Source: Bartonella henselae str. Houston-1 (GTDB lineage Bacteria; Pseudomonadota; Alphaproteobacteria; Rhizobiales; Rhizobiaceae). From it: 64,000 nucleotides of DNA. The position numbers and the translations under genes are program-made. Under the pieces are notes generated by a model that was not told the DNA's origin, did no database searches, and worked only from the letters and a program-made list of their open reading frames with translations. Position 1 is the stretch's first letter. Every line of letters begins with the position of its first letter. Below, in pieces: positions 1-9,214 of this stretch. The stretch lies in contig NC_005956.1 of the NCBI RefSeq assembly GCF_000046705.1, positions 1 to 64,000 of the forward strand. Direction: 5' to 3'.

Positions 1-825
1 GTGAAGAGAGAAAAAAAATCCTTTCATTTACACATGCTTTCTGATGCAACGGGAGAAACATTAATATCTGTTGGAAGAGCTGTAGCATCACAATACACGA
101 TGAGTCAGGCAACAGAACATATCTATCCGATGATTCGTAACAAAACACAGTTGCAGAGAGCTCTTGATGAGATACAACAAGAGCCTGGGATAGTTCTTTA
201 CACAATCATTGACAAAAAAATTAAAATTCTTCTTAGAAAAAGATGTGAAAAAATAGAAATTCCCTGTATTGATATACTCCATCCTGTTTTGAATGCTTTT
301 AAATCTTACCTTGGAATACCTACAAATTTACGTGTCAGTGCACAACATGGTCTTAATGCAGATTACTTTCGCCGTATTGAGGCGTTGGATTTTACAATAG
401 AACATGATGATGGTCAGTCTCCTAATAGCCTCTCGGATGCAGATGTAATTCTTGTTGGAATTTCAAGAACTTCTAAAACACCAACTAGTATTTATTTAGC
501 AAATCGTGGAATTAAAACTGCCAATGTTCCTCTTATTCCAGGCATTAATTTGCCAGACACTCTTTTAGGAGCAAAAAATGCTCTGATTATAGGCTTAATT
601 GCATCAGTTGAACGAATTTCACATATTCGTCAAAATCGAAATTTGGGTGATGATTTTTCTCTTGAAAGTTATACGGATAGAATCAATATATCTGAAGAGT
701 TAACTTATGCAAAACGTATTTGTGAACGTTTTAGCTGGCCTGTTATTGATGTTACAAGACGCTCTATTGAAGAAACTGCTGCGGAAATATTTGAACTTTT
801 GTCGCGATTTCGTGAAGGAAAATGA
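1..825 (+). CDS. ppsR: PEP synthase / pyruvate phosphate dikinase regulatory protein (DUF299 family)
   Basis: Members of this family are bifunctional serine/threonine kinases and phosphorylases that use ADP and phosphate to switch phosphoenolpyruvate synthase or pyruvate phosphate dikinase off and on. The 274-residue protein has the family N-terminus (SDATGET, residues 14-20) and the nucleotide-binding loop GISRTSKT at residues 153-160. Its length matches the usual 270-280 residues, so the GTG at the window edge is a credible start, although a start further upstream cannot be excluded. It overlaps maf by 4 bases and begins a co-directional run ending at dnaQ. Which dikinase or synthase it controls is not visible here. 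Confidence 0.9.
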   Translation: MKREKKSFHLHMLSDATGETLISVGRAVASQYTMSQATEHIYPMIRNKTQLQRALDEIQQEPGIVLYTIIDKKIKILLRKRCEKIEIPCIDILHPVLNAFKSYLGIPTNLRVSAQHGLNADYFRRIEALDFTIEHDDGQSPNSLSDADVILVGISRTSKTPTSIYLANRGIKTANVPLIPGINLPDTLLGAKNALIIGLIASVERISHIRQNRNLGDDFSLESYTDRINISEELTYAKRICERFSWPVIDVTRRSIEETAAEIFELLSRFREGK

Positions 826-1433
826 AAGAAAAATCTATGTTAGCAGAGACTTTAATATTAGCATCTCTTAGTTCTTATCGTGCACAATTGTTAAAAAAAG
901 CAGGTTTAAATTTCTTCGTTAAAGGAGCTTCTTTTGATGAAAGAGAAGTAGAAAAAACAGGAAAAACAAAAAATCCTAAAGAACTGAGTTGTTTTCTTGC
1001 AAGTGCAAAAGCAAAAAATGTTTCTGAGCGTTTTCCTGAGGCCTTAGTTATTGGGTGTGATCAAATACTTGATTTAGAAGGTCAAGTCTTTCATAAAGTT
1101 AAAAGTATAGAAGAAGCACATCAACGTTTGTGCATTTTGTCAGGAAAGATTCATTCTCTTCATAGTGCAGTAGCTTTATTTCAGAATGGCCAAGAAATTT
1201 GGGTTGAAGCTTTTAGTGCTCATATGTCAGTACGTCCTCTGTCATCAGAATTCATTGAGCGTTATCTTGCTCGTGTAGAGACGGATATTTTAAACAGTGT
1301 GGGCGTGTATCAAATTGAAGGAGAAGGTATCCACCTTTTTGAAAAAATTGAAGGAGATTTTTTTACTATTATTGGGTTACCTTTATTACCTTTATTAATA
1401 AAGTTGCGTCACTTTGAGGTCATTGATGGTTAA
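822..1433 (+). CDS. maf: Maf-family nucleotide pyrophosphatase (septum formation inhibitor-like)
   Basis: Maf proteins hydrolyse non-canonical or modified nucleoside triphosphates to monophosphates (housecleaning), and some affect septation. The 203-residue protein opens with a variant of the family phosphate-binding motif ([12 protein letters not shown], where LASxSPRR is usual) and carries GCDQIL at the position of the family GADTVV motif. Both motifs are more divergent than in typical Maf proteins, so substrate preference may differ. The ATG overlaps the ppsR stop as ATGA, which fixes the start and implies translational coupling. It also overlaps aroE by 8 bases. Confidence 0.87.
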   Translation: MKEKSMLAETLILASLSSYRAQLLKKAGLNFFVKGASFDEREVEKTGKTKNPKELSCFLASAKAKNVSERFPEALVIGCDQILDLEGQVFHKVKSIEEAHQRLCILSGKIHSLHSAVALFQNGQEIWVEAFSAHMSVRPLSSEFIERYLARVETDILNSVGVYQIEGEGIHLFEKIEGDFFTIIGLPLLPLLIKLRHFEVIDG

Positions 1434-2307
1434 TTTAACAATAAAGCGCGAAAAAAAAAAAATTCCACGTGCGTTTGTTGTTGGTACTCCTATTCATCAT
1501 TCAAAATCGCCAAAAATTCACAATTTTTGGCTTAAACAATATGATTTACAGGGTGAATATTTAGCACAGGAAGTAACATCTGAAGAATTTAGAGATTTTT
1601 TAACATCTCTAAAAAGGAGAGGATTTTGTGGAGGCAATGTCACTTTACCTCATAAACAGGAAGCCTTTCATTTGGCAAATTATAAAGATGATGTAGCAAC
1701 GATGATTGGTGCTGTTAATACACTGTGGTATGAAGGAGATAAACTTTGTGGCACAAACAGTGATGCTTATGGTTTTAGTGCTAACCTTGATGATTCTGCT
1801 CCTGATTGGATGGGGGAAACAGCTCTTGTTTTTGGTGCCGGTGGTGCTGCACGCGCTATTCTCTATGCTTTAAAAAAACGAGGATTTGAGCGTATTTGTT
1901 TAGTTAATCGTACAAAACAACGGGCAGAGAGTTTAGCTGAGCATTTTGGAAAACCGGTTGAAGTTTGTGATTGGTATAAGGCGCATGAAATACTTTATCA
2001 GGCTGATTTAATTGTCAATACGACTTCTGTAGGCATGATAAACTCAAATGAGAAAGAAAGTACTTCTTTTTTTTGTGATTTTCATAAAACGAAGACAACA
2101 GCGTTAGTAACAGATATTGTTTATACGCCTTTGGTAACCCCTTTCTTACAACGAGCAAAAGCACACGGTCTAAGAACAGTTGATGGACTAGGAATGCTTT
2201 TACATCAGGCTGTTTTAGGGTTTGAACGATGGTTTGGAATAAGACCACGGGTGACAAAGGCATTACGGGCGACAATTTTACAGGATATGGGTGAAAAGAG
2301 AGGATGA
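1426..2307 (+). CDS. aroE: Shikimate dehydrogenase
   Basis: AroE reduces 3-dehydroshikimate to shikimate with NADPH in the aromatic amino acid/chorismate pathway. The shikimate-binding SKSP motif and NVTLPHK loop lie in the N-terminal half. A Rossmann GAGGAARA loop and VNRT follow, and the family C-terminal helix has GLGMLLHQA. An in-frame TTG lies 12 bases upstream at 1414, but the ATG at 1426 has a GAGG ribosome-binding site six bases before it and gives the usual N-terminus, so I chose it. It overlaps maf upstream and coaE downstream (ATGA), consistent with one operon. Confidence 0.93.
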   Translation: MVNLTIKREKKKIPRAFVVGTPIHHSKSPKIHNFWLKQYDLQGEYLAQEVTSEEFRDFLTSLKRRGFCGGNVTLPHKQEAFHLANYKDDVATMIGAVNTLWYEGDKLCGTNSDAYGFSANLDDSAPDWMGETALVFGAGGAARAILYALKKRGFERICLVNRTKQRAESLAEHFGKPVEVCDWYKAHEILYQADLIVNTTSVGMINSNEKESTSFFCDFHKTKTTALVTDIVYTPLVTPFLQRAKAHGLRTVDGLGMLLHQAVLGFERWFGIRPRVTKALRATILQDMGEKRG

Positions 2308-2891
2308 AAATCATAGGGCTAACCGGATCAATTGCTATGGGAAAATCAACAGTTGCTGATTTTTTCAGACAAGCGGGTATTTCCGTTTTTAGTGCTGATG
2401 AGGCAGTTTACAAACTTTATAAGAGTGAACCAACTTTATCTCTCATAGAATATAAATTCCCTGGCGTTTTTGAAAATGGTAAAGTAAATCGCCAAAAACT
2501 TTCTGAAATTTTGATCAACGATAATGAAAAATTACAAACTTTAGAAAAAATAATACATCCTTTGGTTCAAGAAAAAGAAAAAAAATTCATTGATACAGCG
2601 CGTCAACAGGGAGAAAAATTAGTTGTTCTTGATATTCCACTTCTTCTTGAAACGAAAGGTGAAAAACGTGTAGATAGTGTGGTTGTTGTTTCTGCTCCAT
2701 TGGCAATACAAAAAGAGCGTGCGATGATTCGCCAAAATATGAGTGAAAAAAAATTTGCTTTTATCAATGGGAGGCAAATGTCTGATGAAAAAAAACGAGC
2801 ACGTGCTGACTTTATTATTGATACAGGAAAAGATTTAGAAAACACCCGTGAACAAGTTCTTTTTGTGATAAAAAGTTTGCTAAAGAATTAA
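2304..2891 (+). CDS. coaE: Dephospho-CoA kinase
   Basis: CoaE phosphorylates the 3'-hydroxyl of dephospho-CoA in the last step of coenzyme A synthesis. The P-loop is [12 protein letters not shown] near the N-terminus, and the central segment has the family [10 protein letters not shown] motif (Walker-B-like plus substrate lid). Length is 195 residues, normal for the family. The ATG overlaps the aroE stop by four bases, and dnaQ starts four bases after its stop. CoaBC, an earlier CoA enzyme, is encoded in this window at 49.5-50.9 kb. Confidence 0.93.
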   Translation: MKIIGLTGSIAMGKSTVADFFRQAGISVFSADEAVYKLYKSEPTLSLIEYKFPGVFENGKVNRQKLSEILINDNEKLQTLEKIIHPLVQEKEKKFIDTARQQGEKLVVLDIPLLLETKGEKRVDSVVVVSAPLAIQKERAMIRQNMSEKKFAFINGRQMSDEKKRARADFIIDTGKDLENTREQVLFVIKSLLKN

Positions 2892-2895
2892 AATA

Positions 2896-3603
2896 ATGCG
2901 TGAAATTATTTTTGATACAGAAACAACAGGTTTAGATAAAGAAAAAGACCGTATAATAGAAATCGGCTGTGTAGAAATGGTTGATCGTTATCTTACAGGA
3001 CGCCGATTCCACGTTTATTTGAATCCACAAGGCGTTATTATTCCTGATGAAGTTGTAGCAGTTCATGGATTGACCAATGAACGTTTAAAGAATGAAAAAA
3101 GCTTTAGTGATATTGCCGATGAATTTTTAGAGTTTATCAATGGTGCAACAATGATTGCCCATAATGCAAGTTTTGATATTGGTTTTCTTAATGCAGAATT
3201 AGCACGAGCAAATAAACCACTTATCAGTGTTGACAATATTCTTGATACATTGGCTATGGCACGGCGCAAATTTCCTATGGCGCCTAATTCTCTTGATGTT
3301 TTGTGCAAACGTTTTGGCATTGATAATAGTCATCGTGTTTTTCATGGTGCTTTGCTTGACGCGGAAATTCTTGCCGATATTTATATCGAGCTCATTGGTG
3401 GAAAGCAGGGCGTATTGGTTTTTGGAAACAATGGAAGTGTTCATGAAGAGAGCGAGAATGACAAGAATGCTTTCTCAGCAGTTAAAATCCGTCCACAAAA
3501 CCTTTCTCCACGGCTAAGTGTACAAGAAAAAACTATGCATGCTGATTTTGTTAAAAAAATGGGTGAAAAGGCTTTGTGGAATTCTTTTAAAATTCCTCAA
3601 TAA
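2896..3603 (+). CDS. dnaQ: DNA polymerase III epsilon subunit (3'-5' proofreading exonuclease)
   Basis: Epsilon is the proofreading subunit of the replicative polymerase core. The DEDDh exonuclease motifs are all visible: FDTETTGLD at the start (Exo I), HNASFDIGFLN (Exo II), and a C-terminal HGALLDAEILA (Exo III with its His and Asp). The 235-residue length is typical, with a C-terminal tail that in this family contacts the alpha subunit. It is the last gene of the ppsR-maf-aroE-coaE-dnaQ run. A small TTCGTT/AACGAA hairpin follows at 3619-3634 before the structured element at 3661. Confidence 0.94.
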   Translation: MREIIFDTETTGLDKEKDRIIEIGCVEMVDRYLTGRRFHVYLNPQGVIIPDEVVAVHGLTNERLKNEKSFSDIADEFLEFINGATMIAHNASFDIGFLNAELARANKPLISVDNILDTLAMARRKFPMAPNSLDVLCKRFGIDNSHRVFHGALLDAEILADIYIELIGGKQGVLVFGNNGSVHEESENDKNAFSAVKIRPQNLSPRLSVQEKTMHADFVKKMGEKALWNSFKIPQ

Positions 3604-3660
3604 TTTTTTTCTAAAAAGTTCGTTAAAAAACGAAAAATAACAAGATACCTAAAAAAATAT

Positions 3661-3800
3661 GGTCGTTGTGGGGAGGGGAACACCACAACGACCCCGTCGT
3701 TACATAGTACCTTAGCTATCATAGGAGGAGCAAAATGAAAGCTATTATATCCTGTAACAGCAAAGAAAAGCTCTAGGTACTAACTATAAAGTGTAACGAC
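3661..3800 (+). ncRNA. Candidate structured RNA between dnaQ and polA (two nested stems)
   Basis: Two strong inverted repeats fill this gap. Stem 1 is an uninterrupted 11-bp stem, 3661-3671 with 3683-3693, closing an 11-nt G-rich loop. Stem 2 pairs 3696-3704 with 3792-3800 (9 bp) and continues after an internal bulge as 3705-3717 with 3769-3782, about 13 bp with one bulged base. Stem 2 encloses a Shine-Dalgarno-like AGGAGGAG and a 13-codon ORF. The stems run almost back to back, as expected of a stable RNA. I do not recognise it as tmRNA, 6S, 4.5S, RNase P RNA or a riboswitch class. Strand is inferred from the enclosed RBS/ORF; the fold itself would form on either strand. Confidence 0.5.
3735..3776 (+). 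CDS. Possible 13-residue leader-like peptide within the structured RNA
   Basis: ATG at 3735 is preceded five bases upstream by AGGAGGAG, one of the strongest Shine-Dalgarno matches in the window, and reads MKAIISCNSKEKL then TAG. The ORF lies in the apical loop of stem 2, and its last codons and stop are inside the 3' arm of that stem, so translation would affect folding. This is the layout of a leader peptide or a small-protein mRNA, but no run of regulatory codons is seen and polA starts 155 bases later. The RBS could also be chance or part of a non-coding RNA. Confidence 0.3.
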   Translation: MKAIISCNSKEKL

Positions 3801-3931
3801 TTCATGCTTTATGAAAAGAAAAAATGGCTTTTTAGAGGCGTTTTGATAAATTTAAAAATAAGAATGAAAAAAAATATAAAAATATATAAGAGTAAATTGT
3901 TTTTTAGCTGAAATGGAGAAATGAAACTGTC

Positions 3932-6838
3932 ATGAAAGCAACAGATCATCTTTTTTTGGTTGATGGATCAGGTTATGTTTTTCGTGCTTACTATGCTTTA
4001 CCGCCTTTAAAGCGCAAAAAGGATGGACTCCCTGTAGGAGCTGTAGCTGGTTATTGTAACATGCTATGGAAACTTCTCTGTGACGCCCGTAATACAGCTA
4101 CTGGCATTGTTCCAACCCATTTTGCTGTTGTTTTTGACTATTCATCGGATACTTTTCGCAAGCAAATTTATCCACAATATAAAGCCAATCGCGTGATGCC
4201 TCCTGAAGATCTTATTCCTCAATTTTCTCTCATACGTCAGGCAACAAAGGCTTTTAATTTGCCATGTATCGAAAAGGAAGGATTTGAAGCGGATGATTTA
4301 ATTGCTACCTATGCACAATTGGCAACAAAGGTTGGAGCAAAAACAACGATTATTTCTTCTGATAAAGATTTGATGCAATTGGTAAATACACATGTGTCTT
4401 TATATGATGGGATGAAAGACAGACATATCGGTATTTCTGAAGTTATAGAAAAATGGGGTGTTGCACCTGAAAAAATGGTTGACTTACAAGCTTTAACTGG
4501 AGATCCAACAGATAATGTACCAGGTATTCCAGGTATTGGTCCCAAAATTGCAGCGCAATTGCTCAATCAATTTGGCTCTCTTGATCTTTTATTACAGCAT
4601 GTGACAGAGGTTAAACAAACAAAACGACGTGAAAATATTCAAGCTTATAGTGAACAGGCAAAAATTTCTCGTGAATTGGTTCAACTTAAAACAGATGTAC
4701 CTATAGAGAATGATTTAGATGATTTTATTTTAGAACCCCAAGATGGACCGCGCTTAATCGCTTTTCTTAAAGCTATGGAATTTGCCACATTAACGCGTCG
4801 TGTAGCAGAGGCAACAGCATGTGATGCAGCAGTTATTGATGTACTTGATATAGATGTTGAATGGGAAAAATCTGGATATGAACGTGATTCTAATTTTAAA
4901 AGAGCTGAGAGAGAATCTCTTCATGATTTTTCTGAAAACTCCCCACAACGGTTAGCACAAAAACGTCAAGATCAAGCTTTAAGCCAGAAAATTACAAGAG
5001 ATACCTATACAACCATTTTTGATGAAAAAACTTTGAAAGAGTGGTTATCACAAGCACAAGAGCAAGGCTTTTTCGCTTTTGATACCGAAACAACCTCTCT
5101 TGATCCCATACAAGCAAAACTTGTTGGTTTTTCGTTGGCATTACAACCGGAAAAAGCAGCCTATGTACCCCTTGAACATGTTGAAGGGGAAAATGATCTT
5201 TTGAAGGGCGGGCGCATTGTTTCACAAATTGAAACACAGAAGGCTTTGACGCTTTTAAAGCCGATATTAGAAGATCAAGCGGTTTTAAAAATTGGTCAGA
5301 ATATAAAGTATGATTGGTTAGTGATGAAACAATACGGCATAGTGATACATTGTTTTGATGACACAATGCTTTTATCGTATGCTTTAGAAGCTGGAACTTT
5401 AACACATAATATGAATGCTTTGTCTGAACGTTGGCTTGGTCATAAACCGATTGCCTACAAGGATCTAACACATAACGGAAAAAAGATCACGTCTTTTGCA
5501 GAGGTGGATTTGAAACAAGCAACCCTTTATGCTGCGGAGGATGCTGATATAACGCTTCGTTTATGGCAAGTTTTAAAACCACAACTTGTAGCGCAGGGAA
5601 TGACAAGAATTTATGAGCGCCTTGATCGACCACTGATAGAGGTCCTTGCAAGAATGGAAGAACGCGGGATTCTTGTTGATAGACAGATTTTATTGCGTCT
5701 TTCAGGAGAATTGGCGCAGGCTGCTTTTATTCTAGAAGAAGAAATTTATCAGCTGTCTGGTGAGAAATTTAATCTTGCTTCGCCAAAACAATTAGGTGAT
5801 ATCCTTTTTGGAAAAATGGGATTACCTGGAGGTGCTAAAACGAAGGGTGGACAATGGTCAACCTCTGCACAAACCTTGGAGGAATTGGCTGCTGAAGGCC
5901 ATATTTTACCGCGTAAAATTATTGATTGGCGTCAACTTGCAAAACTAAAATCTACCTATACAGATGCTTTGCCATCTTATATTTTACCAAAGACGGGGCG
6001 TGTTCATACGAATTATTCTTTAGCAATAACATCAACGGGACGGTTATCGTCATCAGAACCAAACTTGCAAAACATTCCAGTGCGAACCGCTGAAGGACGT
6101 AAAATACGAACAGCTTTTGTTGCTCCAAAACGGCATGTACTGCTATCGGCTGATTATAGCCAAATTGAATTACGCATTCTTGCGCATATTGCTAACATTA
6201 CAGCACTCAAAGAAGCTTTTTCTAGGGGGCAGGATATTCACGCTATTACTGCATCGCAAATATTTGGAGTAGCAATAGAAGGGATGCCGTCAGATATAAG
6301 ACGACGCGCGAAGGCGATTAATTTTGGCATTATTTATGGTATTTCAGCTTTTGGATTAGCCAATCAATTAGGTCTTTCACGGCAAGAAGCGGGGCGTTAT
6401 ATTCAGCTTTATTTTGAGAGATTTCCGGGAATTAAGGATTATATAGAAACGACAAAAACCTTTGCACGCCAAAATGGTTATGTAGAAACAATTTTTGGAC
6501 GTCGTATTCATTATCCGGAAATAAAAGCAGCTAGTCCACAAGTTCGTTCCTTTAATGAACGAGCTGCTATCAATGCACCAATTCAAGGATCAGCTGCGGA
6601 TATTATTCGCCGTGCTATGATTCAAATGGAAGATGCTTTGGAAAAAGAAAAACTGTCAGCTAAAATGTTATTACAAGTGCATGATGAATTGGTTTTTGAG
6701 GTACCAGAAGAGGAGAGTAAAAAAACCATGGCTGTTGTTAAAAAAGTTATGGAAAACGCTACAATGCCGGTTTTATCTTTGTCTGTGCCACTTGAAGTAA
6801 AAGTAATGGTCGCTCAAAATTGGGATGAAGCACATTAG
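3932..6838 (+). CDS. polA: DNA polymerase I
   Basis: PolA fills gaps and removes RNA primers in Okazaki-fragment maturation and repair. All three domains are present in the 968-residue protein: the 5'-3' exonuclease (about residues 1-300), the 3'-5' exonuclease with DTETTSLD near residue 383, and the polymerase with DYSQIELRILAHI near residues 740-755 and the palm motif HDELVFE near residue 916. The DxE proofreading residues are retained, so proofreading is probably active. It is transcribed alone and converges on the phosphodiesterase gene, with 15 bases between the two stops. Confidence 0.97.
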   Translation: MKATDHLFLVDGSGYVFRAYYALPPLKRKKDGLPVGAVAGYCNMLWKLLCDARNTATGIVPTHFAVVFDYSSDTFRKQIYPQYKANRVMPPEDLIPQFSLIRQATKAFNLPCIEKEGFEADDLIATYAQLATKVGAKTTIISSDKDLMQLVNTHVSLYDGMKDRHIGISEVIEKWGVAPEKMVDLQALTGDPTDNVPGIPGIGPKIAAQLLNQFGSLDLLLQHVTEVKQTKRRENIQAYSEQAKISRELVQLKTDVPIENDLDDFILEPQDGPRLIAFLKAMEFATLTRRVAEATACDAAVIDVLDIDVEWEKSGYERDSNFKRAERESLHDFSENSPQRLAQKRQDQALSQKITRDTYTTIFDEKTLKEWLSQAQEQGFFAFDTETTSLDPIQAKLVGFSLALQPEKAAYVPLEHVEGENDLLKGGRIVSQIETQKALTLLKPILEDQAVLKIGQNIKYDWLVMKQYGIVIHCFDDTMLLSYALEAGTLTHNMNALSERWLGHKPIAYKDLTHNGKKITSFAEVDLKQATLYAAEDADITLRLWQVLKPQLVAQGMTRIYERLDRPLIEVLARMEERGILVDRQILLRLSGELAQAAFILEEEIYQLSGEKFNLASPKQLGDILFGKMGLPGGAKTKGGQWSTSAQTLEELAAEGHILPRKIIDWRQLAKLKSTYTDALPSYILPKTGRVHTNYSLAITSTGRLSSSEPNLQNIPVRTAEGRKIRTAFVAPKRHVLLSADYSQIELRILAHIANITALKEAFSRGQDIHAITASQIFGVAIEGMPSDIRRRAKAINFGIIYGISAFGLANQLGLSRQEAGRYIQLYFERFPGIKDYIETTKTFARQNGYVETIFGRRIHYPEIKAASPQVRSFNERAAINAPIQGSAADIIRRAMIQMEDALEKEKLSAKMLLQVHDELVFEVPEEESKKTMAVVKKVMENATMPVLSLSVPLEVKVMVAQNWDEAH

Positions 6839-6853
6839 CCTTTTTCATTTATT

Positions 6854-7735
6854 TTATTTTTTAAGAGTAGCCATTGCATGAGAAAGATCAAGATAAGCTT
6901 TGATAGGCAAATGATCTGAGGCAATGCGTGCAAGCGGTGAATGATGATTTTCAATACGTATCACTAGTTGATGAGGGAAAGCAAGAATTCTATCAAGAGC
7001 CAGAAGGGGGAAACGAGAAGGAAAGCTTGGTACGGTTCCAACTGTGCTATCAAAATAGGGTGCAAAATGGTTTAAAGATGAACCTTTTCCAATCCGCCAT
7101 TCATTAAAATCCCCAATAAGCAGTGTAGGCATAAGAGGGCGTTTTTGCAGCAGTGAGAGGAGCATTTTTGTTTGCTGATTGCGAGAATGGCGTAATAATC
7201 CAAAGTGAGCGGCAATAACACGAATAGGACCTACTTCCATTTCAAGATCTGCAATCACCGCACCACGCGGTTCAATACCGGGCAGCGTGATTTGTAAAGT
7301 ATCGCATACATGTCCTTTTCGTAAAAAAAGAGCATTACCATGCCAACCATGACCATGAGGTGACATAGTGTTCAAAGGCACCGGAATCAGACCTGTTTCG
7401 GCTTTTAACAGTTGAAGGTCAATCAAACCAATCCGTTCACCAAAACGTTTATCTGCTTCTTGAAGGGCAAGAATGTCAACTTGCAGTTCAGTAATAACCT
7501 GTACAATTCGAGTAGGATTAAAAACTTTATCAACACCTATGCACTTATGGACATTATAGGAAGCGACGGTAAGATCATAATTATCATTATGATTGGATAT
7601 ATCTGACCAATGACAAGACCGTTTACGGATGGCCTTAAAAAGGGGACTATCGAACTTTTTTTGGATAAATGCTGCAAATTGGAAAAATTTTTGCTTATGA
7701 AGCTTTTTTGTCATTTTGTGAAGTGTGTATGCCAA
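6854..7735 (-). CDS. Endonuclease/exonuclease/phosphatase (EEP) superfamily protein
   Basis: The 293-residue protein has the metal-dependent EEP fold signature: ASYNVHK with an early catalytic Asn, ALQEAD with the metal-binding Glu, GDFNEW in the centre, and a C-terminal SDHLPI with the catalytic Asp-His pair. Superfamily members cleave DNA, RNA or phosphoester lipids, and the sequence alone does not decide the substrate. The first 35 residues are basic with no clear signal peptide, so a cytoplasmic or membrane-associated location is likely. It lies downstream of the BAX-inhibitor gene but is separated from it by a strong terminator, so it is probably expressed independently. Confidence 0.8.
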   Translation of the reverse strand: MAYTLHKMTKKLHKQKFFQFAAFIQKKFDSPLFKAIRKRSCHWSDISNHNDNYDLTVASYNVHKCIGVDKVFNPTRIVQVITELQVDILALQEADKRFGERIGLIDLQLLKAETGLIPVPLNTMSPHGHGWHGNALFLRKGHVCDTLQITLPGIEPRGAVIADLEMEVGPIRVIAAHFGLLRHSRNQQTKMLLSLLQKRPLMPTLLIGDFNEWRIGKGSSLNHFAPYFDSTVGTVPSFPSRFPLLALDRILAFPHQLVIRIENHHSPLARIASDHLPIKAYLDLSHAMATLKK

Positions 7736-7768
7736 GGTAGTGAAGGGTATAGGCTTGCATCAAAAACT

Positions 7769-7804
7769 AAAAAACCTTGTTTCCTTTAAGAAACAAGGTT
7801 TTTT
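7769..7804 (-). terminator. Rho-independent terminator (bidirectional) after the BAX-inhibitor gene
   Basis: A perfect 15-bp inverted repeat (7769-7783 with 7790-7804) has a six-base loop, and its outer part is A/T runs, so a U-tract forms on either strand. It lies 23 bases past the stop of the minus-strand gene at 7827 and separates it from the next gene. Confidence 0.85.
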
Positions 7805-7826
7805 AATTGAGAAATGATAGCTACAA

Positions 7827-8600
7827 TCAATCACGGTTCGAACCAAGAAATTGCAGCAAGAAGACAAACATATTAATGAAATCAAGGTAAAGATTTAACG
7901 CACCCATAATAATCTTACGTCCTTGGGTGTCATTTGCATCTCCTTCATAATACATCAATTTAATGTTTTGCGTATCATAAGCTGTGAGACCAGCAAAGAT
8001 AAAGACGCCAATCACAGAGATAGCGAATTGCAAAGCACTTGATCCGAGAAAGATATTCACAATCATAGAAAGCATCAAGCCAACCAAACCGATAAAAAAG
8101 AATGAACCCATCGCTGTGAGATCACGCTTTGTTGTGTAACCATAAAGTGAAAGAGCACCAAAAGTTGCAGCACTAATAACAAAGGTTTGTACGATACTTT
8201 CTGTTGTATAACGCAGAATGATCGAGGACAATGAAAGCCCAACGAGGGCAGCATAACCAAAAAAGAGGCTACGGGCTGTACTTGTACTCAAAGTATTGAT
8301 TTTGAAACTAAGAAATAATACCGCCACAAGTGGTGCAAACATAATAATGTAAGAGAATGGCGATGTATAAAATGTTACTCCAAATGAAGTTAAATAAACA
8401 CTGCTACTGATTTGAGCGGCTGCCTGGCTCATTTCCGTTGTCGTTGCTAATGATGCAACTGCATAAGCGGCCGCAGCTGTAATAAGCAAACCAATGGCCA
8501 TTGTATTATAGACACCCAGCATATAGCTGCGCAATCCTTGATCAATTGATGCATCGGCATGAAAGAGTGACGCCGGACGTGAATTTTTGAAATCAGCCAT
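7827..8600 (-). CDS. ybhL: BAX inhibitor-1 / YccA-YbhL family membrane protein
   Basis: A 257-residue integral membrane protein with about seven hydrophobic segments and the BI-1 family C-terminus (AYDTQNIK followed by a charged loop and LYLDFINMFVFLLQFLG). The family (TMBIM) is thought to form pH-sensitive Ca2+ leak channels and to interact with FtsH-type proteases. The gene is monocistronic: a strong terminator follows, and a long conserved-looking 5' leader precedes it. The cytoplasmic N-terminus NSRPASLFHADASIDQGLR is typical of the rhizobial versions. Confidence 0.9.
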   Translation of the reverse strand: MADFKNSRPASLFHADASIDQGLRSYMLGVYNTMAIGLLITAAAAYAVASLATTTEMSQAAAQISSSVYLTSFGVTFYTSPFSYIIMFAPLVAVLFLSFKINTLSTSTARSLFFGYAALVGLSLSSIILRYTTESIVQTFVISAATFGALSLYGYTTKRDLTAMGSFFFIGLVGLMLSMIVNIFLGSSALQFAISVIGVFIFAGLTAYDTQNIKLMYYEGDANDTQGRKIIMGALNLYLDFINMFVFLLQFLGSNRD

Positions 8601-8604
8601 AATA

Positions 8605-8755
8605 TAAAGTCCTTTAGCATATGTTCCGTCAGATATTGGGGTTAGAAAGGATCTCTACCTTTTAGTTTCTATAAGCTTTTATTTAACAAGCAGAAACGAC
8701 CCCAGGTGCTGCTGGCGGAATTCCAGCTTACCTCCCTTTATTATGGAGATTTATT
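8605..8755 (-). promoter_or_regulatory. Probable ybhL leader (structured 5' UTR)
   Basis: In Rhizobiales a conserved RNA motif called the ybhL leader precedes genes of this family. Here the sequence immediately 5' of the ybhL-like start contains a clear hairpin (8711-8727, GCTGG/CCAGC stem) flanked by G/C-rich blocks that stand out from the AT-rich background. Assignment rests on position, gene family and the visible stem, not on a covariance-model match. The exact boundaries are estimates. Confidence 0.5.
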
Positions 8756-9214
8756 TCAAAATTACAAGAGACTTTTGTTAAAAGGAAAACTTACAAATTG
8801 GTAATGAAAATGAAGAAGAGGGGATTGTGATCAAGGGCATTAAATCTTTTTAGTAGTAAATTTTAAAAAAGCTGGAGAGGTTATTTCAGTGATATTCGTT
8901 TAAGGTGCAAATATCAGATTATTTTTGCATAACTTTGTTGATAGTTAGCTAAGCTCTCATAATTTTTAGGATAAGTACAGAGTCTTTTAGAGCCAAAATG
9001 AACTTCTAAAGAGTTAAGAATATAAATCTATAACTTATAGGATCTATAAGAAAATCTTCAATAATTTTTTGTACACATCCTATGATTGCTAGAAACTTTA
9101 ACGAATTTTTGGTTGAGTGTATCACTTTAACACTAAAATTCAAAAGATGATATGAAACATGATACGGAGACAACTCTTTTCCAGTAAGTTAGTGATGGAT
9201 AGAACTTTTTAGAT
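8756..9214. other. Gene-poor gap downstream of the LplT/PlsC-like gene
   Basis: No intact ORF, RNA or repeat is evident. Relatives have a longer protein with an acyl-ACP synthetase domain after the acyltransferase domain, so this gap could hold its eroded remains on the minus strand. Only short, unconvincing similarities are seen in shifting frames around 8930-9170. Confidence 0.3.

Noticed and set aside
4992..5471. 159-codon minus-strand ORF within polA
   Set aside because: It lies wholly inside the intact, well-conserved polA frame and has no ribosome-binding site or family resemblance; it is a reading-frame shadow.
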